Shown piece by piece: positions 13,286 through 25,330 of a DNA stretch of 64,000 nucleotides. Source of the DNA: Latrodectus hesperus. Taxonomy: Eukaryota; Arthropoda; Arachnida; Araneae; Theridiidae. The stretch's first letter is position 1. Each line of letters opens with the position of its first letter. The notes under the pieces were generated by a model. The model was not told the origin of the DNA. It saw only the letters and a list, made by a program, of their open reading frames with translations, and ran no database searches. The position numbers were made by a program, and so were the translations under genes. The stretch covers positions 91,425,794 to 91,489,793 of the forward strand of contig CM075853.1 in assembly GCA_037975125.1 (NCBI GenBank). The letters run 5' to 3'.

Positions 13286-13428
13286 AAATTTGCAGAAATC
13301 TCTGGAACAGGCCGACGATGACTTGCATGGGCGGGCTGGACTCTACTGGGAAGCACGGCGCCAAATGGCCCATCGGCCAAGGGCGGGCGTTGGATGGAGA
13401 AGAAGAAGAAGAAGAAATTTGCAGAAAT
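13286..13428 (+). mobile_element. 5'-truncated retroposon with GAA tail and perfect 14-bp target duplication
   Basis: The 14-mer AAATTTGCAGAAAT occurs at 13286-13299 and again at 13415-13428. Between them sits a G+C-rich insert (13300-13414) unlike its surroundings, ending in a (GAA/GAAG)n tail. This is the signature of target-primed reverse transcription in the plus orientation. The insert contains GCCGACGATGACTTGCATGG and GGCCCATCGGCCAAGGGCGG and could be a LINE 3' end or a SINE tail; one frame reads LEQADDDLHGRAGLYWEARR. The perfect duplication suggests a fairly recent insertion. Family identity is unknown to me. Confidence 0.85.
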
Positions 13429-14091
13429 GTGAATAATTTCTTTCACCAAAAAAATCGTTTAAATTTTTTGTCTAATTTATTGTTTTAAATTGATTATTTT
13501 TCATTATATTCATTATTAATCCTTTTAAAAGGGTTATTATATATTTAATAGACGCTTTTAACAAAATTCACATGATGAACCTAGTCATTAAAAATAAACA
13601 ATTGTATAAATAAATCTTACTATGAAACAAAAATAATGATTTAATTAATATATTATTTATTTGAAATTTATATAAATACAAAATAAAATCTATTATCCTA
13701 TATCATGAAAAATGTTAGAAATACTCTCTTTTGGTTTTTTATTTTTGTAATTTTTTCAATATAAACAACTTTATATTATTATTTCCATTATAAACTATTT
13801 GATATTATTATTTTTAATATAAATTATATGAAATAAAGCATTATTTTGAAAATAATCACATAATATCGTCATTTAAATGACCACTCAAAAAAACTTGTTC
13901 ATAAAAAATCAAGTTAAATATTGATTGTACTAATTGTAAAAGCGCGCTTCAAGGTAATTTCTAGAATTATATATTTTAAGTGAAATATTCTGACAGTGTT
14001 ATATCCTTCGTATTATTTTCTTTAAACATGACTTAAGTAAGTGACAGATAATCGGGAGCACGCGCGTGCCTAAGAAATGTATATTTTAATA

Positions 14092-14094
<3 letters not shown>
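13429..14094. other. AT-rich DNA, no gene seen
   Basis: No features apart from a short alternating purine/pyrimidine patch (GCACGCGCGTGC) near 14057-14070. Confidence 0.55.

Positions 14095-14152
<58 letters not shown>
14095..14152. repeat. (TA)n microsatellite, about 29 units
   Basis: Uninterrupted TA repeat. The flanks show no transposon ends. Confidence 0.95.
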
Positions 14153-14154
<2 letters not shown>

Positions 14155-16169
14155 TTTTACCAGTCTTAGTGCTAACAAGTATTTAATTGTCATTGAATAG
14201 CTAAAATACCTGTAAAGAAATAGTCGATATCCAGATGCCAGGAAGTGAGCTGCTAAAATATGCTATTCATTTAGATTATATTGATTTTTTTTCAAATTTA
14301 ATAATAATAACTGTGTTCTGTCATATTGTATAATTTTTTTAGCTGTTCTTGTGTTGGCCTCTGTTCGTGTGAATGTTTTAATACAAAATTTCTAGAGTGG
14401 AGATGTGTCGTTTTTATTCCAAAAATGGTTACAAAAATTTGGCACCAAATTCGCTTCCGAAAGTAACGATAAAAACTTCTGTAATTTCAATTTTGTCTCT
14501 TTAGCGACTTCTTACATTCTATATAAATTTTGTAGGATATCGGCTCAGATTCTTTTTCAAGAATGATAGTTCTTATAATGGTAAAATTAAATGTGGATTT
14601 TGATTACTGAAATGCTACTATCAAGTATAATGATTGAGCGTCCTCCCAAAAGAATATAAAAACAAGTTTATTGTAAATATCTCTTTAAATTTAATTTTAA
14701 AGTGCTCTTAAATATTTTATTTGATATAAAATACTTCTTAAAGAACAATTATAAATTCGTTTGCAGAATAAGTTTTATGCTTTATTCGAAAATAGTACAC
14801 AAAAGTCATAAATTTTGAAAAAAAATTTACTAAAATTTTTTTAAATTTGCAAATTATCATGGATTACCATGATTATTAATCAAGTTATGATTTTATTAAC
14901 AAACTGAATTCATATATTAATGATAATATCCTATGAACAAATTCATTGTACATCGATTCAAATTTACTTCGTTTGATTCTTAATAACAGCGGAAATTCTG
15001 GTTTTAATTTCTGTTGAGTATTTCTGTCAAATATATTACTTGTGCTTTATTTCTTGTGAATTCTTATGATTATTGAAGCTATATTGTTGTAGTATATTTT
15101 AGAAGATTTCATTAATTATTTAAAAATATCGCATTGTGTTTCTTTCACTTGAATGATTGGTATGAAATAGGCTTCTTAAAATATAGAAAGTAATTTCCAT
15201 AGCTAACCAGCTTTATTTTTTATTCCCAGGGAAAATTACAATACTTTATTTCATGTATGAAATATTTTTCTTCCGACACGAGTTTATAAATAATTTCACA
15301 CACATGTTTGTAATTACAACAATGGAATTAATGGAAATTAAAGAAGGATTTTTCCATCAGGTGAGAATACTACCATATTTCGGTGCAATTTTAATATTCA
15401 CTATTCTTAAACCGGATAAATGTACATATATTAAATTTGCTGTGTTTTTGATGATCACCTTAGTCAGCGTTTCAACATATATTCTTTCTTGTGAATGTAT
15501 TCATTAAAAACAGCAACACATCTTTCAAATATCATGAAGAGTCATTAAATTTATTGTAACAATAATATACAATGATTTTTAAGATAGTAATGTGTTTTTC
15601 TTGATTAACAAGTATAGAGCATATATCTATAGATCCCATTAAATCCGAATTGTCTATTTGCAATGCACTTAAAATTTTGCAAAACAATATTTGCCGTATA
15701 ATTTAGTAGTTACGTGTAGGTATAACTAAAAGAATGAAATAAAATTGAGTTTTACATACATTGTTCAAAATTGTTATTCATAGCTTTCGTAAACTAATGT
15801 GAAGTTTTGTTTTCTTAAATATTTAAGTAGATTTCAAAACAGTAAAAAAATTATATCTCATGTAAATTCACTAGCACTGAAAATATTTCTGTGTTGAAAT
15901 TATCGGTTGAAATCGTGAAAATATTTATGTGTTGAAATTATCAGAAAGGTTGTGTTGCTGCGTGACATAAAATTCCAGGCGCAATATTGATATGACAAAA
16001 CAGAATTTATTAATTCATGTAAGCACCACACAATGCATGCAAAACCCTTCTCCCTGTGTGACGTACAGCGCTGCGATAAAATGTCTGGTTTTTAGAATCA
16101 AAAAACACATGCGGATGTTCAGTGTATGGAGCAAGTATATATACTTATACTTATTGTTATAACAATGAC
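14153..16169. other. AT-rich DNA, no gene seen
   Basis: An 84-codon open frame at 15253-15507 (plus) encodes a hydrophobic peptide without recognisable domain; I consider it a chance opening. Around 15945-16060 a slightly G+C-richer stretch may be the outer part of the mariner remnant that follows. Confidence 0.5.
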
Positions 16170-16895
16170 TTGTGAAAATATCTAGAGCAGAAAGAAAGGA
16201 TGAGGAGAAAGAAGCTATTATTCTAAGGCAATGGTCGTCTTTTTGTAGTGTCTGCTTTAGTGATGTCCCGCAAAAATCAAAGCTTATTCCTGTTCATCAA
16301 GGATAGCTGTTTCTAATTTAAGGACTTTTGCATACAGTCCAGTTGCTGCATGTAAACAGAAGCATTAATCATTTGGCCACGTAGAATAAACTCATGGTGG
16401 ACAATGCAAGCTTATGTCAATTATACAAACAGCAGCAGCTTCTGAGAATAGAGTGGAGGCTTTGTAATCAATGGAATTGAAATTCTCATTGACAACCAAT
16501 GATGTAAACGCTTGTGACTGATGTATTGGATCAAGTTATTTCAAACAACAGCGGATATTTTAGAAACGGTTCGTTTTTCTGGTGCAAAAGAAGTGATGAA
16601 CACATGGAGCAATTTTAAAGCTTATTGCATTCTGTAAGTTAGTGAGGGAGCCCATTTCTAAGCTTTCACACCTATTAAAGTTCTTGTAAGTGAGCACAAA
16701 TGATTTCAGCAGATACGGTGACATTAATTACAAGCTCCTGACACGTTTGAGAAGTATCCGCTTTGATGACCTTTTCAAATCATCGCCATTTTTTACTTAG
16801 CCTAAACGAATGTAGTGAATCTTCGTGCGATTCATCACCAGAACGGAATTTTGCGATACGTTTGTGTGTAGTATGTTTAGCTCGTATCGTTACTG
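16170..16895 (-). mobile_element. Decayed mariner (DD34D type) element
   Basis: The span is G+C-richer than the surrounding DNA and its minus strand carries a scrambled but recognisable mariner transposase (see the pseudogene entry). Neither terminal inverted repeat can be made out. The right side runs directly into SINE family A copy 2 at 16903, so the mariner end was probably lost or the SINE inserted there. Confidence 0.7.
16255..16885 (-). pseudogene. mariner transposase remnant (SETMAR/mariner-like)
   Basis: Reading the minus strand across several frames gives mariner landmarks in the right order. First comes AKFRSGDESHEDSL-like sequence near 16850. Then KADTSQTCQELVINVT and SAEIICAHLQEL follow, equivalent to the second helix-turn-helix region. 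LRNGLPHQLTE is next, close to the family's WVPHELTE motif. CSSLLLHQKNEPFLK follows, and finally GQMINASVYMQQLD, close to GQTINADVYCQQLD. These segments are broken by many stops and frameshifts, and the third catalytic region is not recoverable by eye. The identification rests on motif order; mariners normally encode about 345 residues. Long dead. Confidence 0.75.
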
Positions 16896-16902
16896 CATTG
16901 TG

Positions 16903-17080
16903 TCCCTTCAGTGAGTCAATAAACTGAGTACCAAGCATGCTTGGGACCTAAACATTGGGGGTTTCGAGTTAAGCTCACTTAATCGAAACATATGCTACTA
17001 ACCCCAGAGCGTCTCTGTCAGATAAACAGAGATGGGCACTGTAGGCCTTGACCCACATGGGTTGTCGTGTCACAGAGTTT
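16903..17080 (+). mobile_element. SINE family A, copy 2 (body only)
   Basis: Matches the body of the copy at 7956-8231 from CCTTCAGTG through the GAGTACCAAGCATGCTTGGG block and the GGGCACTGTAGG block to GTGTCACAGAGTTT, followed by an (ATAC)n-like tail. No tRNA head: 5'-truncated. The open frame 17032-17226 begins inside the SINE and is not a gene. Confidence 0.85.
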
Positions 17081-18073
<993 letters not shown>

Positions 18074-18099
18074 GTATACATACACATATATATATGTAA

Positions 18100-19610
18100 A
18101 TGTCTTATTTATGCTTATGTGTTCAATATATATTTAACCAGAACTCATACGGTATGTCTTAAATAGAGAATGGAAGACAGCATATACTTTTCTCACGGCA
18201 ATCAAGCTTTATCAAGTTAAATCTCTTTTTCTCAATAATTTGAAATCAATTTTATAAAATGATAATAATGATGAGTTTGTATTTTATAAATAACATACAT
18301 GATATTTTATAATTTTAAACAATTGATTCTATTTTTTGTATAAAATATTTTATGTTTTTCGCAGCTGTTACTGCAAATGTTATTTTTGTTAAAGGTAATA
18401 GTTATTATTAAGCTAAAATTAAAATAATAATTTTTTTAAAATAAAAACATACTGAAGGCAAAATATGTGTATTATAATTAAAGCTCAGTTGTATTCTTTA
18501 TTTTTTATTACATCTGATTAAAATATTTTAATTATAATTTAAATAATCATGCAAAGAATGTCTATTTAGTATTTTATAAAACATTGAAAGTTAACTGCAA
18601 TAAAATTAAAACATATGAAATTTTACTTATTTGAGAAGTTAAATAATGTTTATGGAAAAGTGCTGCACATATTATTTAAATTGAAAATGTGAAAAGCTAC
18701 ATTTACTTTTACATCTCTTTTGAATTCAAATTCAGTATTTATGAAACAAATGAAATCGGTTATTAATATTATTTGATTCCTCAGAAGAAAGAAGTAAATT
18801 TTTTTCTGTGAAATAGAACACTATGAAATAATTTTCTTTAATTAACTGATGAATTTTATATTTTTCTTCTTGTATTTTCTTTCTTCAGTACTACAATTTC
18901 TAGAATGAGTGTTAAAAGTACCAATTAAGAAGAATTCAAGTTTATGTTCAAAAACAAAAAATATTTTCTGCTATCTTTTCTCAAGAGTAAATGAAGAGTG
19001 ACTTATAATTTTACTGTTGAAATGTTTAATTGCTTACTACTTAAAATGATTGCTTTCTCAGAATGTTAAACAAAGGACGACCTCTTTACTTATGCAATTT
19101 ACAGAATAACAAGTTTAAAATGTTTTATTAAATGCCTTCTCAATCTTTTAAACACATTAATAAACAATGTAGTTCACCGAAGAAGTTGTAGCAATACTGT
19201 CAAAAATAATACGAAATAATTACTTCAGTAAATATATGTAGTAAATTGTAAAAAAATCAGTAAAATGTAAAAAAATAATAGTTCACGAAATGTTATATAA
19301 ATTATAAAAATAAGTTATTTATTTATAAACTGCAGTCAATTTAAATAATATGTTAGTAAACACCAATGTGCTTCAGATTTACTTTGACAAGTAAAATTTT
19401 CAGACAACACGTTAGTAATAATACATAAATCACATAGAAGTTTCATAATCTTTTGTTACGAATCGTGAAACATTTTACCTTCTGTTTTTTAATTCTTTTT
19501 CAGTTTTCAATATGCTTACAAAATTTTCTTATTTAAAATGCATTTTTTAAAACAAAGCAAAGTAACATTATAAAAATAAAAATGTCAAAAATGTTTCGCT
19601 GGACTATTAA

Positions 19611-19614
<4 letters not shown>
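18100..19614. other. AT-rich DNA, no gene seen
   Basis: No recognisable feature. Confidence 0.6.

Positions 19615-19703
<89 letters not shown>
19615..19703. repeat. (TA)n microsatellite, about 44 units
   Basis: Pure TA repeat. Flanks are unremarkable. Confidence 0.95.
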
Positions 19704-19707
<4 letters not shown>

Positions 19708-20493
19708 ACCTTATCTCACCTTTTCATGAAATAAATACTATTTCGAATGTATGTGTTTCATGTATTCACTGTCTTGTTTCTAAGGTATAAAATTTAACTG
19801 TTAGGAAATTTAATAAGTTTACAGCATTTTTTGAGCTTTAACTAAAATGTTTGTTGTTTAAATTTTAACAAGTAACACAGTTCATTCTGTTATGCTTTCA
19901 ACAAGATTAAGAAAAAGATTTAAAAACTGAAATTATCTCTCATGATAGAGTATACACTATGCTTTGATAATTCTTCATTATAATAATATGATAATTTTAT
20001 ATTTTATATTTTCTATAATAAATATAATATGATAATTCTTCATATTATATTTTCATTTTCCGAATTTGAAAATATATTTAACAAAATTTTAATTTTTTAA
20101 GTTTAACTTTTAGAGTTCTACTTTACCTTTTTATAAGCTCAAATAATTGTCATGAATCCTATATATTACGATCAAGGTTTAGAGAGAAGTATTTCTTGAT
20201 TTAGTATCTTGTTTTTTAAAAATTTCCTTTTTAAAAATTCATATTGATTAAGAAATGAAATACGATATTTTTATCTGAAATTTAAGTAAAATAAAGTAAA
20301 ATAATGTGTTAGACGAAGTGGATATTTTAAATACGTTTAGTTGTTTTATTAACATATAACAAAATTAATTTTTAATAACCTCTTCTTAGAGAAAAAGATC
20401 ACACTTCTTTGCTAATCTTAACATAGTTGTAGCAGTAATTATAAACTGTTTTTTAATTAAATTATTATAAATCTTAAATAATAATTTATTTTC

Positions 20494-20746
20494 GCACAGG
20501 TGCCGTATAATCCATGACGCCAAATTCTGAGATTGATGATTTTTTGGCGGATATTCTTATATACTTGGCAATCTCGTTTTTAATACATCATACATATGGA
20601 GACCTATAAGAATTATGCAGAAAATCCTATTTTGCTAGCCCTAATATTTACGTCATCGCACACGTCACGATATGTGATCTTGGCAACATTTCTTCATTGC
20701 CAAAAAAATTCAGAAATTGGAATCATGGATTATACGGCACCTGTGC
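20494..20746. mobile_element. MITE, copy 1 of a ~254-bp family
   Basis: Begins GCACAGGTGCCGTATAATCC and ends with the reverse complement, giving terminal inverted repeats of roughly 38 bp that weaken inward (a TTTTTTGGC block on the left mirrors GCCAAAAAAA on the right). A second copy is at 35779-36033. There is no coding potential; the open frame 20596-20790 is internal noise. It is therefore a non-autonomous DNA element. The target duplication of this copy is not clear. Confidence 0.85.
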
Positions 20747-20749
20747 CGT

Positions 20750-21535
20750 TATATTGTATCATCAAATGCTTATGTTTGATTTATGTTTGACATCATTAGT
20801 ATAGAATTTCCTTTTTATACAATAGTTTAGAACGAAACAAATAATATATATTTGGATTTTGTTTTTCAGCCAATTATCATTAACTGTTTATTAAGTAATT
20901 TTAATCATCAATTTCCTATGTAATATATTTGCTGTATTTAGAAAGCTAACTCATATTTATTAAGCAATAAGCAACTTAAACATTTGAAGCAAACCTCATT
21001 TTTATAATATTGTTAAATAGATGAAAAGGAAGAATTTAACTTTACTCCTTTTGTGTATAATAAAAAGTGATGGTTATAAGCAGCATTTCTTAAATTTGCC
21101 TTTACGTGAAATAATTCAAGTCATTGGTATTTAAGACTCTTATTTTTAACAATTTATTTCTCTTGAAATATTTTTCTGATACATCATTACTTCTAATTCA
21201 TAGCAAAGATAGACAACTTTTTATCGTGATGCGTTTTTAATTGGTTTGGAATCACACATGTTGTGGTGAGATTCGGAAATTTTTGAATTATTCCGAGAAA
21301 AAACCCAGATTCGTTTTAAATAATTGAATGACAGCGATAAGTTCAAAACAGAAATACTATAAAACTTAATAATTTATTTTAGTAACTTAGTTACAAGAGA
21401 AATTTATGTTTACAGTCAAAACATTCTTGATTAAATAATTGCGATTCTAACATTATTATTTGTTTTATGACACTTACACATTAACATGTCATAACTGAGT
21501 TTGACCAGATGGACGAGTAACGAGAAATTAGACTC
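20750..21535. other. AT-rich DNA, no gene seen
   Basis: No recognisable feature. Confidence 0.55.
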
Positions 21536-21539
21536 ACCA

Positions 21540-22165
21540 ATTTTAGAAGTAGCAGTGCGGTGTTCCCTAACATCTATGGCATTACCGGCTCAGGATCTCG
21601 CTTGGTTTGCTCATTGATTATGAGCTTTCCCTCTTTTCTCTGCTATCTCTCCTCAGACTTTACCTTCTCTTCCACTCATCTATTTGTCGGACATCTGCCG
21701 CTCTATTCAAGAAAGTCGAGGCAGGGTTCCTACTGGACAGGGCAGTTATACCCCGTTTACAACTAACATCTTTTTAGCTTCTTCTGCTCAATGAGGACCC
21801 AGTTCTCAATTGTGGACTCCTTTTCTATGTCGGGCTTCTCTGGGGCTTCTGTGTCCCTTCTCTGTGTTTGGATGCAGTTTTTAACTCTTCATAATTTTCG
21901 GCTTAGCTCCTCCTCTTTACACCATTGGTTTTCCAAAGTTCTGTAGTTCCTCCTATACTTCTATGGGATAGGTCAGGAATCTCTCCCCTCATTCCCGACT
22001 GGTCAGATTTACAAATAATACATATCATAAAACAATATACTTTGCCTGCAATTTCCTCCAGATCACTCATCCCTTCCGAAAGGAAAAATTTATTCTTTTA
22101 TTACACTTGTCTCCTTGGGCGAATTTTTATTACATCCTTTCCTTTATATTATTACAGCTTAGTTT
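21540..22165. repeat. G+C-richer island, probable old interspersed repeat, unidentified
   Basis: Composition changes abruptly relative to both sides. Plus-strand open frames (21560-21766, 21925-22167) are short and Ser/Leu-rich, with pyrimidine-rich DNA. On the minus strand partial readings such as ALSSRNPASTFLNRAADVRQ and a Lys/Glu-rich stretch look like decayed coding or untranslated retroelement sequence, but no reverse transcriptase or nuclease motif can be found. I do not assign a family. Confidence 0.4.
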
Positions 22166-22169
22166 GAAA

Positions 22170-22575
22170 GGAAAAGAGGAAACTCTTAAATTTAAAGTGA
22201 AATGAAAATACCTACACCTATTTTCTCAGGGTTTGGTTATGTCGTATTACACTACGACAACACACATGGAATTTTTTGTATCGTTTTTTTTTATATAAAT
22301 AGCAAATTCATTTGTTTTTCTTACATTATTCAGAATTTTTTTATCCATAACCTAAGGGAATATCTTGACTGACTTTTTTCCATTATATTCTGTTCTGCAT
22401 TCAAACATTCAAACCAAAATTAAACGTTGGATTTTATTTTAAAATAAAAAGGATTCATAATGAACTTAAAAAAATAGAAGCTTAGTTTTTCTTTTCTTCT
22501 CTCTTAAAATTCTAATTTTGTTGTACTTTCCTTATCAGAAATGTTTCGTTTCTATAAATTAAAATAATAATAAAA

Positions 22576-22578
<3 letters not shown>
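22170..22578. other. AT-rich DNA, no gene seen
   Basis: No recognisable feature. Confidence 0.55.

Positions 22579-22659
<81 letters not shown>
22579..22659. repeat. (TA)n microsatellite, about 40 units
   Basis: Pure TA repeat. Confidence 0.95.
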
Positions 22660-22663
<4 letters not shown>

Positions 22664-24598
22664 ATATATTATTATTATTATTGAAGTTAAAACGAAGGAC
22701 ATTTATTTATAACGAATAATGGAATAATTTTTTCGTGCTTTTTTATTATTGGAGAATGATATAAAAGGGATGGAAATAAATGTGAAATCACCAAATAAAT
22801 GATTTTTAGACAACATTTATTACTCAAAAATAAAAATTAATTTAATTTCTATCTTTACTCTTGTATTAATATTCACCCTTGTTTATTTTATTTTTCATCA
22901 AAGAAATATTTTTTATGATTAAAGCTTTATCATTTATCAATGTAGACACATTTAGAATTATTTGTTTTTAAACACATTAATTGTATATTATCAAATTTTT
23001 CTGTCAACAGATTCTTAGTTGATCGGCGTATTTTAAATTATTTAAAAATACTATTAATTTTCTTGAAAACTATTAGTCATCATTTACCACACATTTCGAG
23101 AATACAGTTAAATTAGAAATATTTAGACATAAATTTTTATAGTAATGACAAAGGAAAACCAAATACTTTTTTTAAATTCCCATTTACTGGAAAAGCTTTT
23201 AGTTTTGTTATTAGAATAAATTTATTTCTATAATTTTGAACACCATTGGTTCCTTACAATTCAGAAATGAAAAAAAAATTTTTTTCTATCATTACTTTAT
23301 TGAAAACTGAAAGTAATTAATTTTCTGGTCAGTATTAAAAGTTCATCTGAATTACTTTTATATGAATAATTAGTGTTAATAGATCCTTTTAATATCATGG
23401 AATTTCATTATTAGGCATTATTTATTATGAGACTCAAGTAATCTCAGTCAAGGTGCACAGTGTTACATTAAAGTTAGATTTAATGCCAGTTTATTGTAAA
23501 ATGTGAACTAAAAATAGAATTAAATTTATAAACATTCTGTGAGCATATATAAATTAGTTTTACTAATATTTTCAAGTAACTTTTAATCTCAAGTTAAATT
23601 TTTTTTGTAATATTATTCTGTTAATTATAAAAACCCAATCAGTAGATAATGTTTAATTTTTTCTAAAAATAAAAAAATGGGCATATTGGCACTACTTTTG
23701 GTGTAAAAAAATATTTTAAAACTTTGGCTTAGATTCTCTCATAAAGATATTTTTCAGAAGAAAATAATGTTTGTTAAGTGATGTTTTTAGAATTTTAACT
23801 GCTTCAGCCCACCACACTGCAGGTAGCAATAAAACTAACCTTCAAATAACAGGATTATTGTAGAATGCTGTAAATTGCGAACATAAAATTTTTCTTGGCT
23901 TTTAAACATATTTTAGTGTTTCAGTCTTCATTTTACAGATTTAACGGAAACTTTTACAGTTGCATAAATAAAGCTGAAATTATTGGAAAGAGAAAAAAAT
24001 CAATATAGATAGACCGTGTATAAAAAATGTAACATTGTCGTTAAAAAATAACAGTAGCTTTCGTTAAACTAATGTTTTCATAGCAGAAGATTGCTGTAAA
24101 AGGAATGATGAGATTCACTTTCCATTTGATGATTTAATTCTAAAATGTTATATTATTTTCGGAATGAAAATGGTTAAAAATAACACTAAGTAGAAATGAA
24201 AATATATTACTTTGCTTGAATAAAGAAGATAAAAAGAAAAGATATAAAAAATGAAAAGCAACTATATTTTCTTTAATATTATGAATAGCATACAATAAAT
24301 GACATAAAAATAAAAGCTACATTTACAAACTTTTCATACTTTAATTTATTAAAGAAGAAATGTTACATTTATGTTTATTTATATTTGGAAAAATATTATA
24401 TTTGGTTTTTTTCATAAATTATTAAAGTATCTATTTTAATAAGTCAGACAAAATAGTTTTATCTACTGATAAATTAATGATTTCCCATTATGATTTCGAA
24501 CCCATGACATATCCAACTGAGAAGACAAAATAATGATTTTACTTGTAATTATTTATCCTTGTTTATCATTTCATGTATAATTTACTTGTTTGTAATAA

Positions 24599-24599
<1 letters not shown>
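22660..24599. other. AT-rich DNA, no gene seen
   Basis: No recognisable feature. Confidence 0.6.

Positions 24600-24650
<51 letters not shown>
24600..24650. repeat. (TA)n microsatellite abutting an inverted-repeat element
   Basis: About 25 TA units that end exactly where the left arm of the element at 24651 begins. Confidence 0.9.
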
Positions 24651-24656
<6 letters not shown>

Positions 24657-25330
24657 AAAACATGACAAATAGTAAGAAGATTAGAAAGACAAAATTTGAA
24701 AATCACTGAAAATATACAATACAAAGAATTGGAGAAAAACATAAATCTTCATCAGGAGGGAGATGGTCAGCTATGCAAAATAAACAGTGGACACAAGCAG
24801 GATAAATGTCTGAAGATATTTCAGCAATTCCCCAGAAATGTGTTCTACTACTGCAAAATTACAGAAGGGCCACCCAAGCATTGAAATTCTTTCAAGAATC
24901 TCGAAAACACCTGCATTCACTTTCTATCACTTTAAATCTCTTTAAACATAATTTAAACTTAAATCTCCTTAAATACCTATTAATTTTAAATTTACTGCAT
25001 GTTTATAAAAACTATACTTTAATTATTTTAATTTAATTACTCTTGGCTACTATTTCTGTATCCTAATTTTAAATTTACTTTTGTCAACTTAATTTTTATT
25101 CCAATATTTAAATGGATTCTGATTTGCTAGTTCGGTAATATATTTGCTCTTCTTGGATATATTTGTCCTTCATGCATGTCAGAAAAGAGTGTCTACTTTG
25201 CATAGCTGACCATCTCTCTCCTGATGAAGACGTGGTTCCTATGCCTTCCTACTATTCTTTGTACTGTATATTTTCAGTGATTTTCAAATTTTGTCTTTCT
25301 AATCTTCCTATTTATCATGTTTTATCTAAT
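24651..25330. mobile_element. Inverted-repeat (foldback/MITE-like) element with ~140-bp arms
   Basis: The left arm (24651-24793) and right arm (25190-25330) are reverse complements at roughly 85% by eye. Landmarks in both arms are GATAAAACATGA, GAAGATTAGAAAGAC, a long AAAATTTGAAAATCACTG block, CTTCATCAGGAG and GATGGTCAGCTATGCAAA. The ~400-bp interior is A/T-rich and has no recognisable gene. The element sits directly beside a TA array, suggesting a TA-targeting DNA transposon, but a duplicated target cannot be proved. The open frames at 24696-24884 and 25163-25354 are the two arms read through. Confidence 0.8.

Noticed and set aside
13300..13414. A short arginine-rich coding exon
   Set aside because: The poly-Arg is the GAA/GAAG tail of a retroposon bracketed by target duplications.
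15253..15507. 84-codon hydrophobic open frame that could be a membrane peptide
   Set aside because: Hydrophobicity follows from T-rich DNA; no signal peptide pattern, no conserved motif and no neighbouring exon.
20596..20790. 64-codon open frame
   Set aside because: Lies inside the MITE at 20494-20746 and runs past its end; the second MITE copy does not keep the frame.
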